From assembly GCA_964615565.1 (NCBI GenBank), contig CAZTPC010000011.1, positions 1 through 34,407 of the forward strand: a stretch of DNA of 34,407 nt. Reading direction: 5' to 3'. Position 1 is the first letter of the stretch. The number at the start of each line of letters is the position of its first letter. The notes beneath the pieces were generated by a model. That model made no database searches and was not told where the DNA came from. It worked only from the letters and a program-made list of their open reading frames with translations. Shown here one piece after another: positions 8,403-16,198 of the stretch. The DNA is from CAZTPC01 sp964615565. GTDB taxonomy: Bacteria > Patescibacteriota > Saccharimonadia > Saccharimonadales > AWTP1-31. The position numbers were made by a program, and so were the translations under genes.

Positions 8403-9139
8403 TACTTCTTGCTCGCTTTCTTTCGCTGCACTGTCGTTTTAGTCTTTGGCTTTTTTACTGTTTTATTCTGAGTAAGACTTTCTACCTTCCCATCTTTAAG
8501 GCGGATCTGAATTTGACACTTCGACGCTAGATCATCATCGTGCGTAACGACAATCAGAGTGCTACCGAGTGTCTTGTTAATATCGAAGAGTAGTTTTATG
8601 ATCTTGTCACCGGTGGCACTGTCTAGGTTACCAGTAGGTTCATCAGCAAAAATGAGTTTTGGCTTATTAACAATAGCCCTAGCAATAGCTAGACGCTGTT
8701 TTTGGCCACCAGATAGGTTTCTTGCTTTTGAGTTAACTTTCTCGGCTAGATCTACAGCTTCGAGTGCTTCTACCACTCGTTCTTTACGATCCCTACCTTT
8801 AATCTCGGCGATTTCAAGTGGCAGCATAACATTCTGGAAACATGTTTGATTACCTTCTACAAAGAAGGCTTGAAAAATAAAACTCATCGACTTGGCGCGG
8901 AAGGCATCCATCTGCTTCGCCTTCATCTGTCCCAAAATAGTTCCACCTACACTAACATGACCATCACTCGGTCGGTCGAGTCCACTCATGATATGCATCA
9001 GCGTAGACTTACCAGATCCACTCTTACCTATAATTGCTACAGTAGATCCATCTTTAATAGACAGATTTATATCAGACAAAGCTGTAAAAGCACTGTCTTT
9101 CTTACCGTATGTCTTAGTTACCCCTTTAACCTCTATCAT
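8402..9139 (-). CDS. ABC transporter ATP-binding protein, MacB/LolD type
   Basis: ATPase partner of the downstream permease. Walker A is GKSGSGKST (38-46), the signature is LSGGQ (142-146), and Walker B is LIFADE (162-167) followed by PTGNLD, the usual sequence of the MacB/LolD/FtsE group. The Q-loop lies in FIFQAF. The C-terminal tail (about 225-245) is unusually lysine-rich and probably disordered. This is the first gene of the operon ATPase-permease-DUF427-msrA, with a predicted leaderless start 6 nt behind an extended -10 box. Confidence 0.95.
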   Translation of the reverse strand: MIEVKGVTKTYGKKDSAFTALSDINLSIKDGSTVAIIGKSGSGKSTLMHIMSGLDRPSDGHVSVGGTILGQMKAKQMDAFRAKSMSFIFQAFFVEGNQTCFQNVMLPLEIAEIKGRDRKERVVEALEAVDLAEKVNSKARNLSGGQKQRLAIARAIVNKPKLIFADEPTGNLDSATGDKIIKLLFDINKTLGSTLIVVTHDDDLASKCQIQIRLKDGKVESLTQNKTVKKPKTKTTVQRKKASKK

Positions 9140-9145
9140 GTGCTT

Positions 9146-9154
9146 AGTATAGCA
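9146..9154 (-). promoter_or_regulatory. Extended -10 promoter of the ABC operon
   Basis: Reads TGCTATACT on the minus strand, with exactly 6 nt to the ATG at 9139. It lies in the 26-bp gap after lysS and predicts a leaderless mRNA. Confidence 0.6.
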
Positions 9155-9165
9155 GTTTCAACAAA

Positions 9166-10686
9166 CTAAGGCTGTTTAAAAATTTCGGGATAAATTCCTT
9201 TGGTAACTTCGTCTACATCACTACGGAGCTGTGGGAACGGTACACCTTCCCGAGCCGTGACACCTTCGAATATCCAGAAAACACGTTCGCTAAAGCCCCA
9301 GCCACAGGCTGGTGGCATGCCGTATTCAAGCATCTCAACAAAATCGATGTCGAGCATCATGGCTTCATCGTCACCAGCATCACGCATGTTCTGTTGCTCT
9401 AAGAATCGATTGAGCTGATCGATCGGATCGTTTAACTCACTAAACCCATTGCCGAGTTCACTACCGGCAATAACAGGCTGAAAACGCTGCACAGTATTTG
9501 GGTTGTCCGGATTGCTCTTGGCTAACGGGCTAATGAATAGTGGGGTATTGATGAGCCAGATTGGTCCAGCCACATCTTTACGGATATTCTTCCACAGTTT
9601 ATCAATACCTCTTGCCTTATTCTCTGTTTGCTCAACTTCAAGCTTATTATCGGCCAGCGCCTTTTTAACCTCATCCAAGGTACAATCGAAAACATCTACA
9701 CCATAGCGTTTCTTAATTGTTTCGGCATAGTCCCACTGCTCCCAGTCTTTTGAAAGATCTAAGTCAAAATCGCCAAGCTTAAACTGGAGTGTACCGAAAG
9801 TTTCTTGCAGTACGTGTCGGTACATACGAGTCATAAAGTCGATACCAGTTTGCCAGTCCCAATATGCCGCATACCACTCCATGGCTATATGCTCTGGCAA
9901 ATGTTCGTCTGTGTAGTTCTCATTCCTAAATCGCGGGCCAATATCGTAAACCTTCTCATATCCACCGCCTAGCAGCCGCTTCAGTGGTAATTCGTGGCTA
10001 ATACGGAGATAAAAATCTTGGTCGATCGCATCCATATGTGTGACAAACGGGTTAGCATCTGCACCACCAGTGGTATGCTCCAGAACAGGAATATTGATCT
10101 CGATGAATCCCTCTTGATTGAGAAAATCTCGAGTCGCCTGCCAAAATTTGCTGCGGCGTACAAAGCGTTCGTAAACATTTTTGTTGACGTTGGTATCAAT
10201 ATATCGTCGTCGTAGACGCTCTTCTTTATTCGTAAAGCCATCTTGAGCAGTCGGCATAGAACGCAAACTCTTTGTCAGAATTCGAATTGTCTTTGCTGTG
10301 ATGGACTGTTCGCCAGTTTTAGTTGTCGCTGCGATGCCAGCTACTTCGATGAAGTCGCCACTATCAAGAAGATTAATATTATCAAAGCCAAGCTCACTGT
10401 TACTGTAGTCGGGGCTCGCAACTTCGTCTTCGCTTAAAAATACTTGAATAACGTCCTGTACATCACGAACCACGATAAAGGCAATCTTCCCGAACTTTCT
10501 GATATTAGTAATCCGGCCCGCGATAGTCACAAGCGAGACTTCCGACTCTAACTGTTTATACTCGGCAAGTACACGGGAAACAGAGTAGTCTCGCTTAGAG
10601 ACTGCTGGGTATGGATTTACGCCAAGCTTTTTTAGTTCTTCAAGTTTTCGCAGTCGCTCGTCGCGGAGTTCTTTTAGTGTTGCCAT
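9166..10686 (-). CDS. lysS: Lysyl-tRNA synthetase, class II
   Basis: Charges tRNA-Lys. At 506 residues it has the class II LysRS plan: a basic N-terminal helix, an OB-fold anticodon-binding domain (about 50-150, VTIAGRITNIRKFGKIAFIVV), and the catalytic domain. Motif 2 is seen as RFRNENYTDEHLPEH, and motif 3 as the GWGFSERVFW region near residue 475. The usual GIGIDR of motif 3 is replaced by the divergent GWGFSER. The ATG lies 7 nt after a consensus TATAAT, so it has its own promoter and a nearly leaderless transcript. Confidence 0.94.
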   Translation of the reverse strand: MATLKELRDERLRKLEELKKLGVNPYPAVSKRDYSVSRVLAEYKQLESEVSLVTIAGRITNIRKFGKIAFIVVRDVQDVIQVFLSEDEVASPDYSNSELGFDNINLLDSGDFIEVAGIAATTKTGEQSITAKTIRILTKSLRSMPTAQDGFTNKEERLRRRYIDTNVNKNVYERFVRRSKFWQATRDFLNQEGFIEINIPVLEHTTGGADANPFVTHMDAIDQDFYLRISHELPLKRLLGGGYEKVYDIGPRFRNENYTDEHLPEHIAMEWYAAYWDWQTGIDFMTRMYRHVLQETFGTLQFKLGDFDLDLSKDWEQWDYAETIKKRYGVDVFDCTLDEVKKALADNKLEVEQTENKARGIDKLWKNIRKDVAGPIWLINTPLFISPLAKSNPDNPNTVQRFQPVIAGSELGNGFSELNDPIDQLNRFLEQQNMRDAGDDEAMMLDIDFVEMLEYGMPPACGWGFSERVFWIFEGVTAREGVPFPQLRSDVDEVTKGIYPEIFKQP

Positions 10687-10693
10687 AGGGATG

Positions 10694-10699
10694 ATTATA
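10694..10699 (-). promoter_or_regulatory. -10 box of the lysS promoter
   Basis: A perfect TATAAT on the minus strand, 7 nt before the lysS ATG and within the 33-bp greA-lysS gap. A -35 match is not obvious. Confidence 0.5.
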
Positions 10700-10719
10700 G
10701 CCGTAAAGACAGATCAGAG

Positions 10720-11181
10720 CTAGGAAATATCGACAATCTTATAGCTAGTCTTGTCGGCTGGAGTTACGATCTCTACAGAGTCGCCCTCTTTTTTACCAAG
10801 CAAAGCCTGTCCAATTGGAGATTCATCAGAAATCTTGCCGTTAAGTGGATCGGCCTCAACCGTACCAACCACCTGGAACTCTTTGGTCTTGCCACCGGCA
10901 GCTTTGAGCTTAACGGTCGAGCCAAGCTGAACCTTACTGTCGCCCTTTGGCTTCTTGATAATCTCTACGTTCTGCAGGATGTTCTCTATCTCAGCGATGC
11001 GGCCCTCGGTTCGCTCTTGCTCTTGGCGCGCTGCGCTGTATTCGGCGTTTTCGGCAAGATCACCAAACTCGCGAGCAGTCTTAATGCGCTCAGCAATAGG
11101 ACCACGTTCTGCAATTAGTAACGCTACTTCCTGTTCTAATTCCGCTACACCCTCTTTTGTAAGTAAGTACTGTTGTTTCAT
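10720..11181 (-). CDS. greA: Transcription elongation factor GreA
   Basis: Rescues backtracked RNA polymerase by stimulating transcript cleavage. At 153 residues it has the normal two-domain form: an N-terminal coiled coil (about 1-75) with acidic tip residues around EFGDLAENAEY, and a C-terminal FKBP-like domain (about 80-153) with VQLGSTVKL and ISDESPIGQALLGKKEGD. A strong Shine-Dalgarno (GGGGAG) precedes the ATG. It follows proS by 60 bp. Confidence 0.97.
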   Translation of the reverse strand: MKQQYLLTKEGVAELEQEVALLIAERGPIAERIKTAREFGDLAENAEYSAARQEQERTEGRIAEIENILQNVEIIKKPKGDSKVQLGSTVKLKAAGGKTKEFQVVGTVEADPLNGKISDESPIGQALLGKKEGDSVEIVTPADKTSYKIVDIS

Positions 11182-11241
11182 GGTACTCTCCCCGTTATTT
11201 CGATCTATTATTAACTCAGCGTTTTTGATTCTCGGACAAGT

Positions 11242-12508
11242 TTACTTGCTCTTGCCCAGAAAAGCTAGTATCTCGCTAGCATTTAACATTTTTACATCAT
11301 CTTCAGTTCGTGCTTTTAGCTCATGCGTGCCACTGGCAACAGTCTTTGCGCTAACTACAATTCGATACGGAATACCCATAAGATCTGCGTCGCTAAACTT
11401 CTCGCCGGCTCGAGCGTCTCGATCGTCATAGATAGTTTCTATACCGCTGTCCATCAGGTCCTTATAGAGTGAATCCGCAGCTTCAATCGTTTTTTCGTCA
11501 TCGCCCAAGCGGGCGATATAAACAATAGCTGGAGCAATATTTACTGGCCATACGAGCCCTTTATCATCCGAGAAATGTTCGGCAATAACACCTACAAGAC
11601 GACTTACACCAATACCATAGCATCCCATAATAATGGATTGTTTGTTGCCTTGCTCGTCTACGTAGTAGACATCAAGGGCATCAGTATACTTGGATTCAAG
11701 AGGAAATATGTTACCAACTTCTACGGCACGCTTTTCGATAAGGTCATCTTTTACGAGACCAAGCTTGGCCAGGTTTTCGTCGTTGTACACCTCCTGGTTG
11801 ATAGCGATCTTTTTCGCTTCATCTACGTAAATAGTGTCCTCGCCAATGTCGCTAAGCGTCTGGAATTCATCACTAAATCGTTTAGTAAATATTCCACCGT
11901 CTGCCGAAGTCCGATACGTTACAGCACCTAGGCCCAGGCGATCGTAGACCTTCACGTAAGCTGCAGCAACTTCTTCGTATAGCCTGTCATGTTCATCTTG
12001 AGTTCGAGCCAGGCTATACATATCTTTCATTACAAACTCTCGGCCACGAAGCAGCCCGCTCTTTGCTCGGAGCTCGTTACGGAACTTGTTCTGGATCTGG
12101 TAAACATACAGGGGTAGGTCTTTATATGACTTAACATACTCACTGAGGCTATCAACAATTGGCTCTTCGTGAGTTAGACCCACCCCTAGTTCTGTCCCAT
12201 TGTTAAGCTTAGTCTTGAACCAGTTGTCTACCTTTTTGTCGTCCCAACGATCGGTCTTTTCCCAGATGTCTTTTGGCTGAAGTGTGNNNNNNNNNNATTA
12301 GTAGCTCTTGGCCACCGATAGCATTCATCTCTTCACGTACTATCTTCTTGATGTTCTCAAGAACCCTAAGGCCGAGAGGCAGATAGGCGTATACACCGGC
12401 CATCTCTTTGTGCACAAAGCCAGCCTGAATAAGCAGCTGTGCGTTTTTGGCCGTCTCGTCAGCAGGAGCGTTTTTGGTTGTTTTGGTAAATAGTTGTGTC
12501 AATTTCAT
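11242..12508 (-). CDS. proS: Prolyl-tRNA synthetase, short form without insertion domain, interrupted by an assembly gap
   Basis: Class II synthetase for tRNA-Pro. The N-terminal 70 codons (start MKLTQLFTKT, then LPLGLRVLENI) end at the 10-N run; the rest continues after it in a different frame relative to the Ns. The motif-2 region (NKFRNELRAKSGLLRGREF) and a C-terminal anticodon-binding domain (from about PAIVYIARLGDD) are visible. The protein of about 419 residues lacks the large editing INS domain found in E. coli ProRS. The frame break is only at the Ns: filling the gap with 3 bases would restore the conserved MP-x-LQP stretch. It lies 45 bp after the kinase gene and is probably under the same attenuator. 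Confidence 0.93.
12287..12296. other. Assembly gap (10 N) in proS
   Basis: A placeholder of 10 unknown bases. The codons on either side (ending ELL-AT and restarting ACA CTT CAG, encoding TLQP) show that the true gap length is a multiple of 3, not 10, and 3 nt fits the family alignment best. Confidence 0.95.
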
Positions 12509-12553
12509 GGTAGTTCCTTGCTTGTCCTTTATATCTTACCTGACTTGCGAATC

Positions 12554-13318
12554 TTACGCGACCGCAGGAATAAATGTTCCGGCTTCGCCGCTAATACTCG
12601 CTTTAAGAGGCGTCCCCGCTTTAACGATTGCTGCGTTTGCGCCGCCTTGAGCTACTCTGATACCGGCCTCCATCTTTTTTGTTAGGCCGCCCGTACCAAG
12701 TTTCTTCTCTAGCTTTGCTTGTTCGTCTCGTTGCCGAGCAATATCTAGCGCCCAATCGTATTGATCTGGCAGTAACAAAGAAACTTCTTTACCATCTTCG
12801 TCGAAGAATCCACCACGACTAGAGTGCATCACGTAGGCCCCAAGCCCCATGAGGCTCATAATGAGCGCTCCTACGCCGTCATTGTCATATAGGTGCTCAA
12901 TCTCCGCTACCAATAGTCTTGTCATAGCATCATTACCATTCACATTTGGCACCATCCCACGCTCCAGACCCTCTGTCAGTACACTTTTGAGCTCTGGACG
13001 TTCAAATGGGTCCATTATTTCGTGTGGTGTGCCGAGTACCTGCATCGAGCTAATCCCATGTCTCCACAAAGCCTCGTCCCAGGCGTTACTGATACGGGCG
13101 CTGCCCATTGTAGCTAAGACCTGCTTGCTGGGTAGCTCATCCTCTTGCCCATATCGTTCAACCCATATCATCTCACCTAATGCTGCCGCGCCAGAAGTAA
13201 CCACAATAACGTTATGTGTTTCATGCATACTGGCAATATCCTGGGCATACTGGTCTATGAGCGATAGATCTGCCACCGTTTCGCTCCCGTATTTTGCTGT
13301 AATTGTTTCTCTTATCAT
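12554..13318 (-). CDS. Amino-acid-kinase family protein, glutamate 5-kinase (ProB)-like
   Basis: Resembles the catalytic domain of glutamate 5-kinase without the PUA domain. Matches are the first strand with KYGSE, VVTSGAAALG (ProB has VSSGA), PNVNGNDAM (ProB has INENDTV), DNDGVGAL, and GTGGLTKKMEAGI (ProB has GTGGMxTKxxAA). The usual LTDxDGLY region is divergent (HSSRGGFFDEDG), so the true substrate is uncertain. No proA or proC is in the window. I chose the ATG at 13318 because GGAG stands 7 nt before it; 13321 is an alternative. The gene lies between a Pro-codon leader with an attenuator and proS, which suggests a link to proline or tRNA-Pro supply. Confidence 0.75.
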   Translation of the reverse strand: MIRETITAKYGSETVADLSLIDQYAQDIASMHETHNVIVVTSGAAALGEMIWVERYGQEDELPSKQVLATMGSARISNAWDEALWRHGISSMQVLGTPHEIMDPFERPELKSVLTEGLERGMVPNVNGNDAMTRLLVAEIEHLYDNDGVGALIMSLMGLGAYVMHSSRGGFFDEDGKEVSLLLPDQYDWALDIARQRDEQAKLEKKLGTGGLTKKMEAGIRVAQGGANAAIVKAGTPLKASISGEAGTFIPAVA

Positions 13319-13342
13319 CATATATCTCCAGAACGACAAATT

Positions 13343-13423
13343 AAAAATCGGCCCGGAGGCCGCTTGTCGTTCTAGTTTTAGTGTAACCTAACTAAGCCTC
13401 CGGTGACGTGCCGGTGCTGGAGG
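13343..13423 (-). promoter_or_regulatory. Transcription attenuator (mutually exclusive hairpins) upstream of the kinase-proS operon
   Basis: On the minus strand a terminator hairpin, CGGCC-TCCG-GGCCG (13349-13362, UNCG tetraloop), is followed by ATTTTT (13343-13348). An alternative pairing is perfect over 8 bp: CCGGAGGC (13396-13403), at the end of the leader ORF, with GCCTCCGG (13353-13360), inside the terminator stem. A third segment, CCTCC (13419-13423), over the Pro codons, can pair with GGAGG (13397-13401). This is the 1:2, 2:3, 3:4 logic of ribosome-mediated attenuators. An outer inverted repeat (AGAACGACAA with TTGTCGTTCT, 13330-13373) spans the terminator and ends next to the kinase ribosome binding site. 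Confidence 0.72.
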
Positions 13424-13453
13424 GGTAATAAAATCGAATGACTGAATAATCAT
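13388..13453 (-). CDS. Putative leader peptide, 21 residues, proline-rich
   Basis: A short ORF with ATG exactly 6 nt after an extended -10 promoter. It encodes MIIQSFDFIT, then PPAPARHRRLS, and ends in TAG. Pro codons are at positions 11, 12 and 14 (CCT, CCA, CCG). Stalling at Pro 11 or 12 would cover attenuator segment 1 and leave segment 2 free to form the antiterminator. Completing translation to the stop would cover segment 2 and let the terminator form. The Arg codons (16, 18, 19) lie too close to segment 2 to give antitermination. That it is translated is an inference. Confidence 0.65.
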   Translation of the reverse strand: MIIQSFDFITPPAPARHRRLS

Positions 13454-13459
13454 GTGTCT

Positions 13460-13487
13460 ATTCTACCATAAATCCTCTATTTTACAA
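13460..13487 (-). promoter_or_regulatory. Promoter of the leader peptide-kinase-proS operon
   Basis: On the minus strand, -35 TTGTAA (13482-13487), a 16-bp spacer, and extended -10 TGGTAGAAT (13460-13468). The leader ATG follows after 6 nt. The -35 box overlaps the 3' end of the CPBP protease gene. Confidence 0.6.
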
Positions 13488-14301
13488 TCAAGAAGAGAGC
13501 GACAAATGCCACGCCGTTCTTAATAGCGTGTAACATCATCGACGCCCAGAGTTTGCCAGTCTTCTCACGTAGGTGAATAAGAACTAGTGATAGTACAAAT
13601 GTGTCTATGGCTGCAACCCACAATAATGGGGCGGAACTTCCAGCCTGCAAGTGAGCAACAGCGAATAGTGCACTAGTTGCGACTGTGGCATATATCTTTG
13701 GCCACTTGTTACGCAGTGTGGTGTATAAGAATCCCCTCATAAGTAGCTCCTCCACTATAGGAGGAAGAACGACTAGGCTTATAAATACTAATGGTAGTTG
13801 GAGTCGCGCAACATGATCAAATCCAATATCCTGTTTCTGATCAACATTAAGACTCGGGACTAATGCTTTTGCTGCCCATATAACTAAGAGATACAAGGCA
13901 AGGTATGTTATATATCCTCCAATTGCTCGACCAAAATCGACAAGTGCAGGCTTACCAACCAACCCAATCGAAGAGAGTTTTGACTTTCGCCGACGCAGAA
14001 AACTTACTAACAACCAGACACTTATAGCTTCTATCGCCGCAACAGCCAGGAATTGTCCTAGCGTATTTGCACTGAGCCAATGAGTAATCTTCTTCTCGTC
14101 CCAGCCGAGTGCCACTAGAGGCAGATATACTAGTAGTCCTCCCACTAGTTGTCCGGCAAAATATATGAATAGCGTAACGCCAAGCGAATCAAAAGGAGAC
14201 CAGTTTATGCCATTTTTCTGGGGAGTAACATCTCTAATCGCAAAGCGAAGTAACCCATACAGTGCCAGGATATATATTGGAGTTACCCAGCTAATCCCCA
14301 T
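13477..14301 (-). CDS. CPBP-family intramembrane metalloprotease (CAAX protease and bacteriocin-processing type)
   Basis: A 274-residue multi-pass membrane protein with about eight hydrophobic segments. The family motifs are all present: motif 1 EELLMR (E184, E185, R189), motif 2 FAVAH (H217), and motif 3 HAIKN (H258, N262). In bacteria such proteins process peptides or act in immunity to bacteriocins; the substrate here is unknown. It starts 7 bp after rseP with a GAGG ribosome binding site, so two intramembrane proteases are made from one transcript. Confidence 0.92.
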   Translation of the reverse strand: MGISWVTPIYILALYGLLRFAIRDVTPQKNGINWSPFDSLGVTLFIYFAGQLVGGLLVYLPLVALGWDEKKITHWLSANTLGQFLAVAAIEAISVWLLVSFLRRRKSKLSSIGLVGKPALVDFGRAIGGYITYLALYLLVIWAAKALVPSLNVDQKQDIGFDHVARLQLPLVFISLVVLPPIVEELLMRGFLYTTLRNKWPKIYATVATSALFAVAHLQAGSSAPLLWVAAIDTFVLSLVLIHLREKTGKLWASMMLHAIKNGVAFVALFLIVK

Positions 14302-14308
14302 AATTACC

Positions 14309-15436
14309 TCAGAAAAACCTTTTTACATCGACAATAGTGATAAGCACAAAGAGCACCATCAGCGCAGCAAAACCTGTCCCATGAATGCGTTCTTCGAGTT
14401 CCTGCGATAAAGGTCTGCGCAACACTTTCCTAAACAAGATCGTTACAAACAGCCTACCGCCATCTAACGCCGGGATAGGCAGAACGTTCATTATGGCCAA
14501 AGTGAGTGAGATAACAGCAATGATCATCAGCATGAATTGATAGCCAAGAAGACTACCGTCTTTTAGGATCACGAAGATGCCGACCGGACCAGATACCTGG
14601 CTACTTGCCTCTTTGCCATGCCCGCGAACTGAGTTCCAGATAGCGCTGCCCAATCCTTTGAATGTTTCAACGGTAAACTGTTTTATTAGCCCGATAGCCA
14701 CTATTGGGGATGACCACGTTGATCGTTGTAATGTATATTCACTAGGCGATACGCCCAAATAACCTTTTGGATTGTCAGTTTTCTTGCTTGCAGCTACTTC
14801 TGCCTCGCTGCGTAGTGTAGTCTTGAGATCTAGTTCTTTCCCATCCCTTTCAACTGTAATGGTTACCCTATGCCCTGCCGCATGCTCTGTTATGTTTGGC
14901 AGCTGATCGGCAGAGAGAACCGGCATAACCATATCGTGATGCGTAACTCGAATCAGGCGATCCCGCGATTGTATCCCAGCTTTTTGTGCAGGCGAGTCAT
15001 CTTCTACGTACCCTACCAACACCTGATTACTGATAACTTTTGTATCACTCTTAACGGTGTACTGATTCGGTAGTAGCTTTGGGATCCCAACTAGCGCCAG
15101 GAGTGTTAGGAGAGCAAATGCTGTGAGTAAGTTCATCCCTACACCAGCGACCATAATTGCGACTTTTGTCCTAAGAGGTGCTGATCCAAAACTGCCTTTT
15201 GCTGTCGCAGAGTCATGCTCGCCCTTCAGCTTTACAAATCCACCAAGAGGTAACCAGTTAATGGTAAGTAACAATCCGCTCTTGAGCTTCTTGCCCCATG
15301 CTTGTGGCGGGAAGCCAATACCAAACTCCTCGACCTCGACTCCACCTCTTCGAGCAGCAATAAAGTGACCATATTCGTGGACCACGACTAAGGCGACGAA
15401 TAATATGAGCCCAAGAATTAACAAGATAATAGACAT
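14309..15436 (-). CDS. rseP: RseP-like site-2 intramembrane zinc metalloprotease (M50)
   Basis: Cleaves membrane-embedded substrates such as anti-sigma factors or signal-peptide remnants. HEYGH (H21, E22, H25 counted from a GTG one codon upstream) is the zinc site in membrane helix 1; a PDZ domain is seen at about 120-205 (VGYVEDDSPAQKAGIQSRDRLIRV); PALDGGRLF near the C-terminus supplies the third ligand. The length (375) is typical. The GTG at 15439 is also possible, but the ATG at 15436 lies 7 nt after a TATAAT and is preferred. It follows uppS by 8 bp, and the cdsA and dxr genes usual in this cluster are missing. Confidence 0.93.
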   Translation of the reverse strand: MSIILLILGLILFVALVVVHEYGHFIAARRGGVEVEEFGIGFPPQAWGKKLKSGLLLTINWLPLGGFVKLKGEHDSATAKGSFGSAPLRTKVAIMVAGVGMNLLTAFALLTLLALVGIPKLLPNQYTVKSDTKVISNQVLVGYVEDDSPAQKAGIQSRDRLIRVTHHDMVMPVLSADQLPNITEHAAGHRVTITVERDGKELDLKTTLRSEAEVAASKKTDNPKGYLGVSPSEYTLQRSTWSSPIVAIGLIKQFTVETFKGLGSAIWNSVRGHGKEASSQVSGPVGIFVILKDGSLLGYQFMLMIIAVISLTLAIMNVLPIPALDGGRLFVTILFRKVLRRPLSQELEERIHGTGFAALMVLFVLITIVDVKRFF

Positions 15437-15443
15437 CACACTA

Positions 15444-15449
15444 ATTATA
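15444..15449 (-). promoter_or_regulatory. Internal -10 box in front of rseP
   Basis: TATAAT on the minus strand at the very end of uppS, 7 nt before the rseP ATG. It may give rseP-CPBP a separate, nearly leaderless transcript. Confidence 0.4.
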
Positions 15450-16164
15450 CCTTTTTAGTCTTATGATCGCCGCCGAATCGTCGATCCCGGCTGGCAAATT
15501 CGTCCAAAGCGACCTGCAAATCTTCGGTAGTAAAAGCTGGCCAGTGTTTCTGAACAAAATACAGTTCTGAATATGCAGCACGCCATAACATGAAGTTACT
15601 AATCCTCTGTTCACCAGAAGTTCTAATAACCAGATCAACTGCTGGTATCTCGGGCTTGTAGAGGTGCTGCTCTATTTGGTCCGGGGTAACCGAAGTTATG
15701 CCAGGGTTTTCAGATAGTATTGCGTTTACTGCCGATGCGATTTCGAGTTTACCACCGTAATTCAAACATAGAATAAGCGTCCCGCCAGTATTGCTCTTGG
15801 TGCGTTCTTCAGCAGAAGCCATGGAGTCAAGCACCGACTTAGACAGAGGCACTTTCTCGCCCAAGAACTGTACTTTAATATTCCGCTTATCAAGCTCTTT
15901 GATCTCATGTTTAGAAACCCATATCAAAAGCTTCATGAGATAATCGACTTCTTCAGCTGATCGCTTCCAGTTCTCTGTAGAAAAAACGTAAGCAGAAACA
16001 TACTCTACACCCTGTTCAAAGGCATATTTGGCAATATCCTTTAGGTTCTCGTAACCCTTTTTATGGCCATCGAGCGCAGGGATGCCTTGCGATTCTGCCC
16101 ATCGACGGTTACCGTCTAGGATAAAGCCAACATGTTTAGGGGGTGTCACAGTGCTATCTGGCAT
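15445..16164 (-). CDS. uppS: Isoprenyl transferase (undecaprenyl diphosphate synthase)
   Basis: cis-Prenyltransferase that extends FPP with IPP units to make the C55 lipid carrier for cell-wall synthesis. Motifs: FILDGNRRWA (D17, then N19-R21) near the N-terminus and RTSGEQRISNFMLW with YSELYF near the C-terminus. The 239-residue length is normal. It follows frr by 34 bp. With no dxr in the cluster, IPP is probably obtained in another way, possibly from a host cell; this is an inference from gene absence in this window only. A TATAAT at 16173-16178 stands 8 nt before the ATG. Confidence 0.96.
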   Translation of the reverse strand: MPDSTVTPPKHVGFILDGNRRWAESQGIPALDGHKKGYENLKDIAKYAFEQGVEYVSAYVFSTENWKRSAEEVDYLMKLLIWVSKHEIKELDKRNIKVQFLGEKVPLSKSVLDSMASAEERTKSNTGGTLILCLNYGGKLEIASAVNAILSENPGITSVTPDQIEQHLYKPEIPAVDLVIRTSGEQRISNFMLWRAAYSELYFVQKHWPAFTTEDLQVALDEFASRDRRFGGDHKTKKV

Positions 16165-16172
16165 ATCGTGTA

Positions 16173-16178
16173 ATTATA
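16173..16178 (-). promoter_or_regulatory. -10 box in front of uppS
   Basis: TATAAT on the minus strand in the 34-bp frr-uppS gap, 8 nt before the ATG. Confidence 0.4.
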
Positions 16179-16198
16179 ACCAACTATCGCGGATTGAC

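Noticed and set aside
12209..12508. proS as a pseudogene or two genes split by a frameshift
   Set aside because: The break coincides exactly with the run of Ns, and the codons on both sides are conserved; it is an assembly gap.
13330..13373. Simple intrinsic terminator of the CPBP gene
   Set aside because: The CPBP stop is more than 100 nt upstream of it, a promoter and leader ORF lie between, and the 8-bp alternative pairing argues for an attenuator.
12849..13391. Plus-strand open frame opposite the kinase gene
   Set aside because: It is Ser/Thr-rich antisense of a well-supported kinase and has no ribosome binding site or family match.
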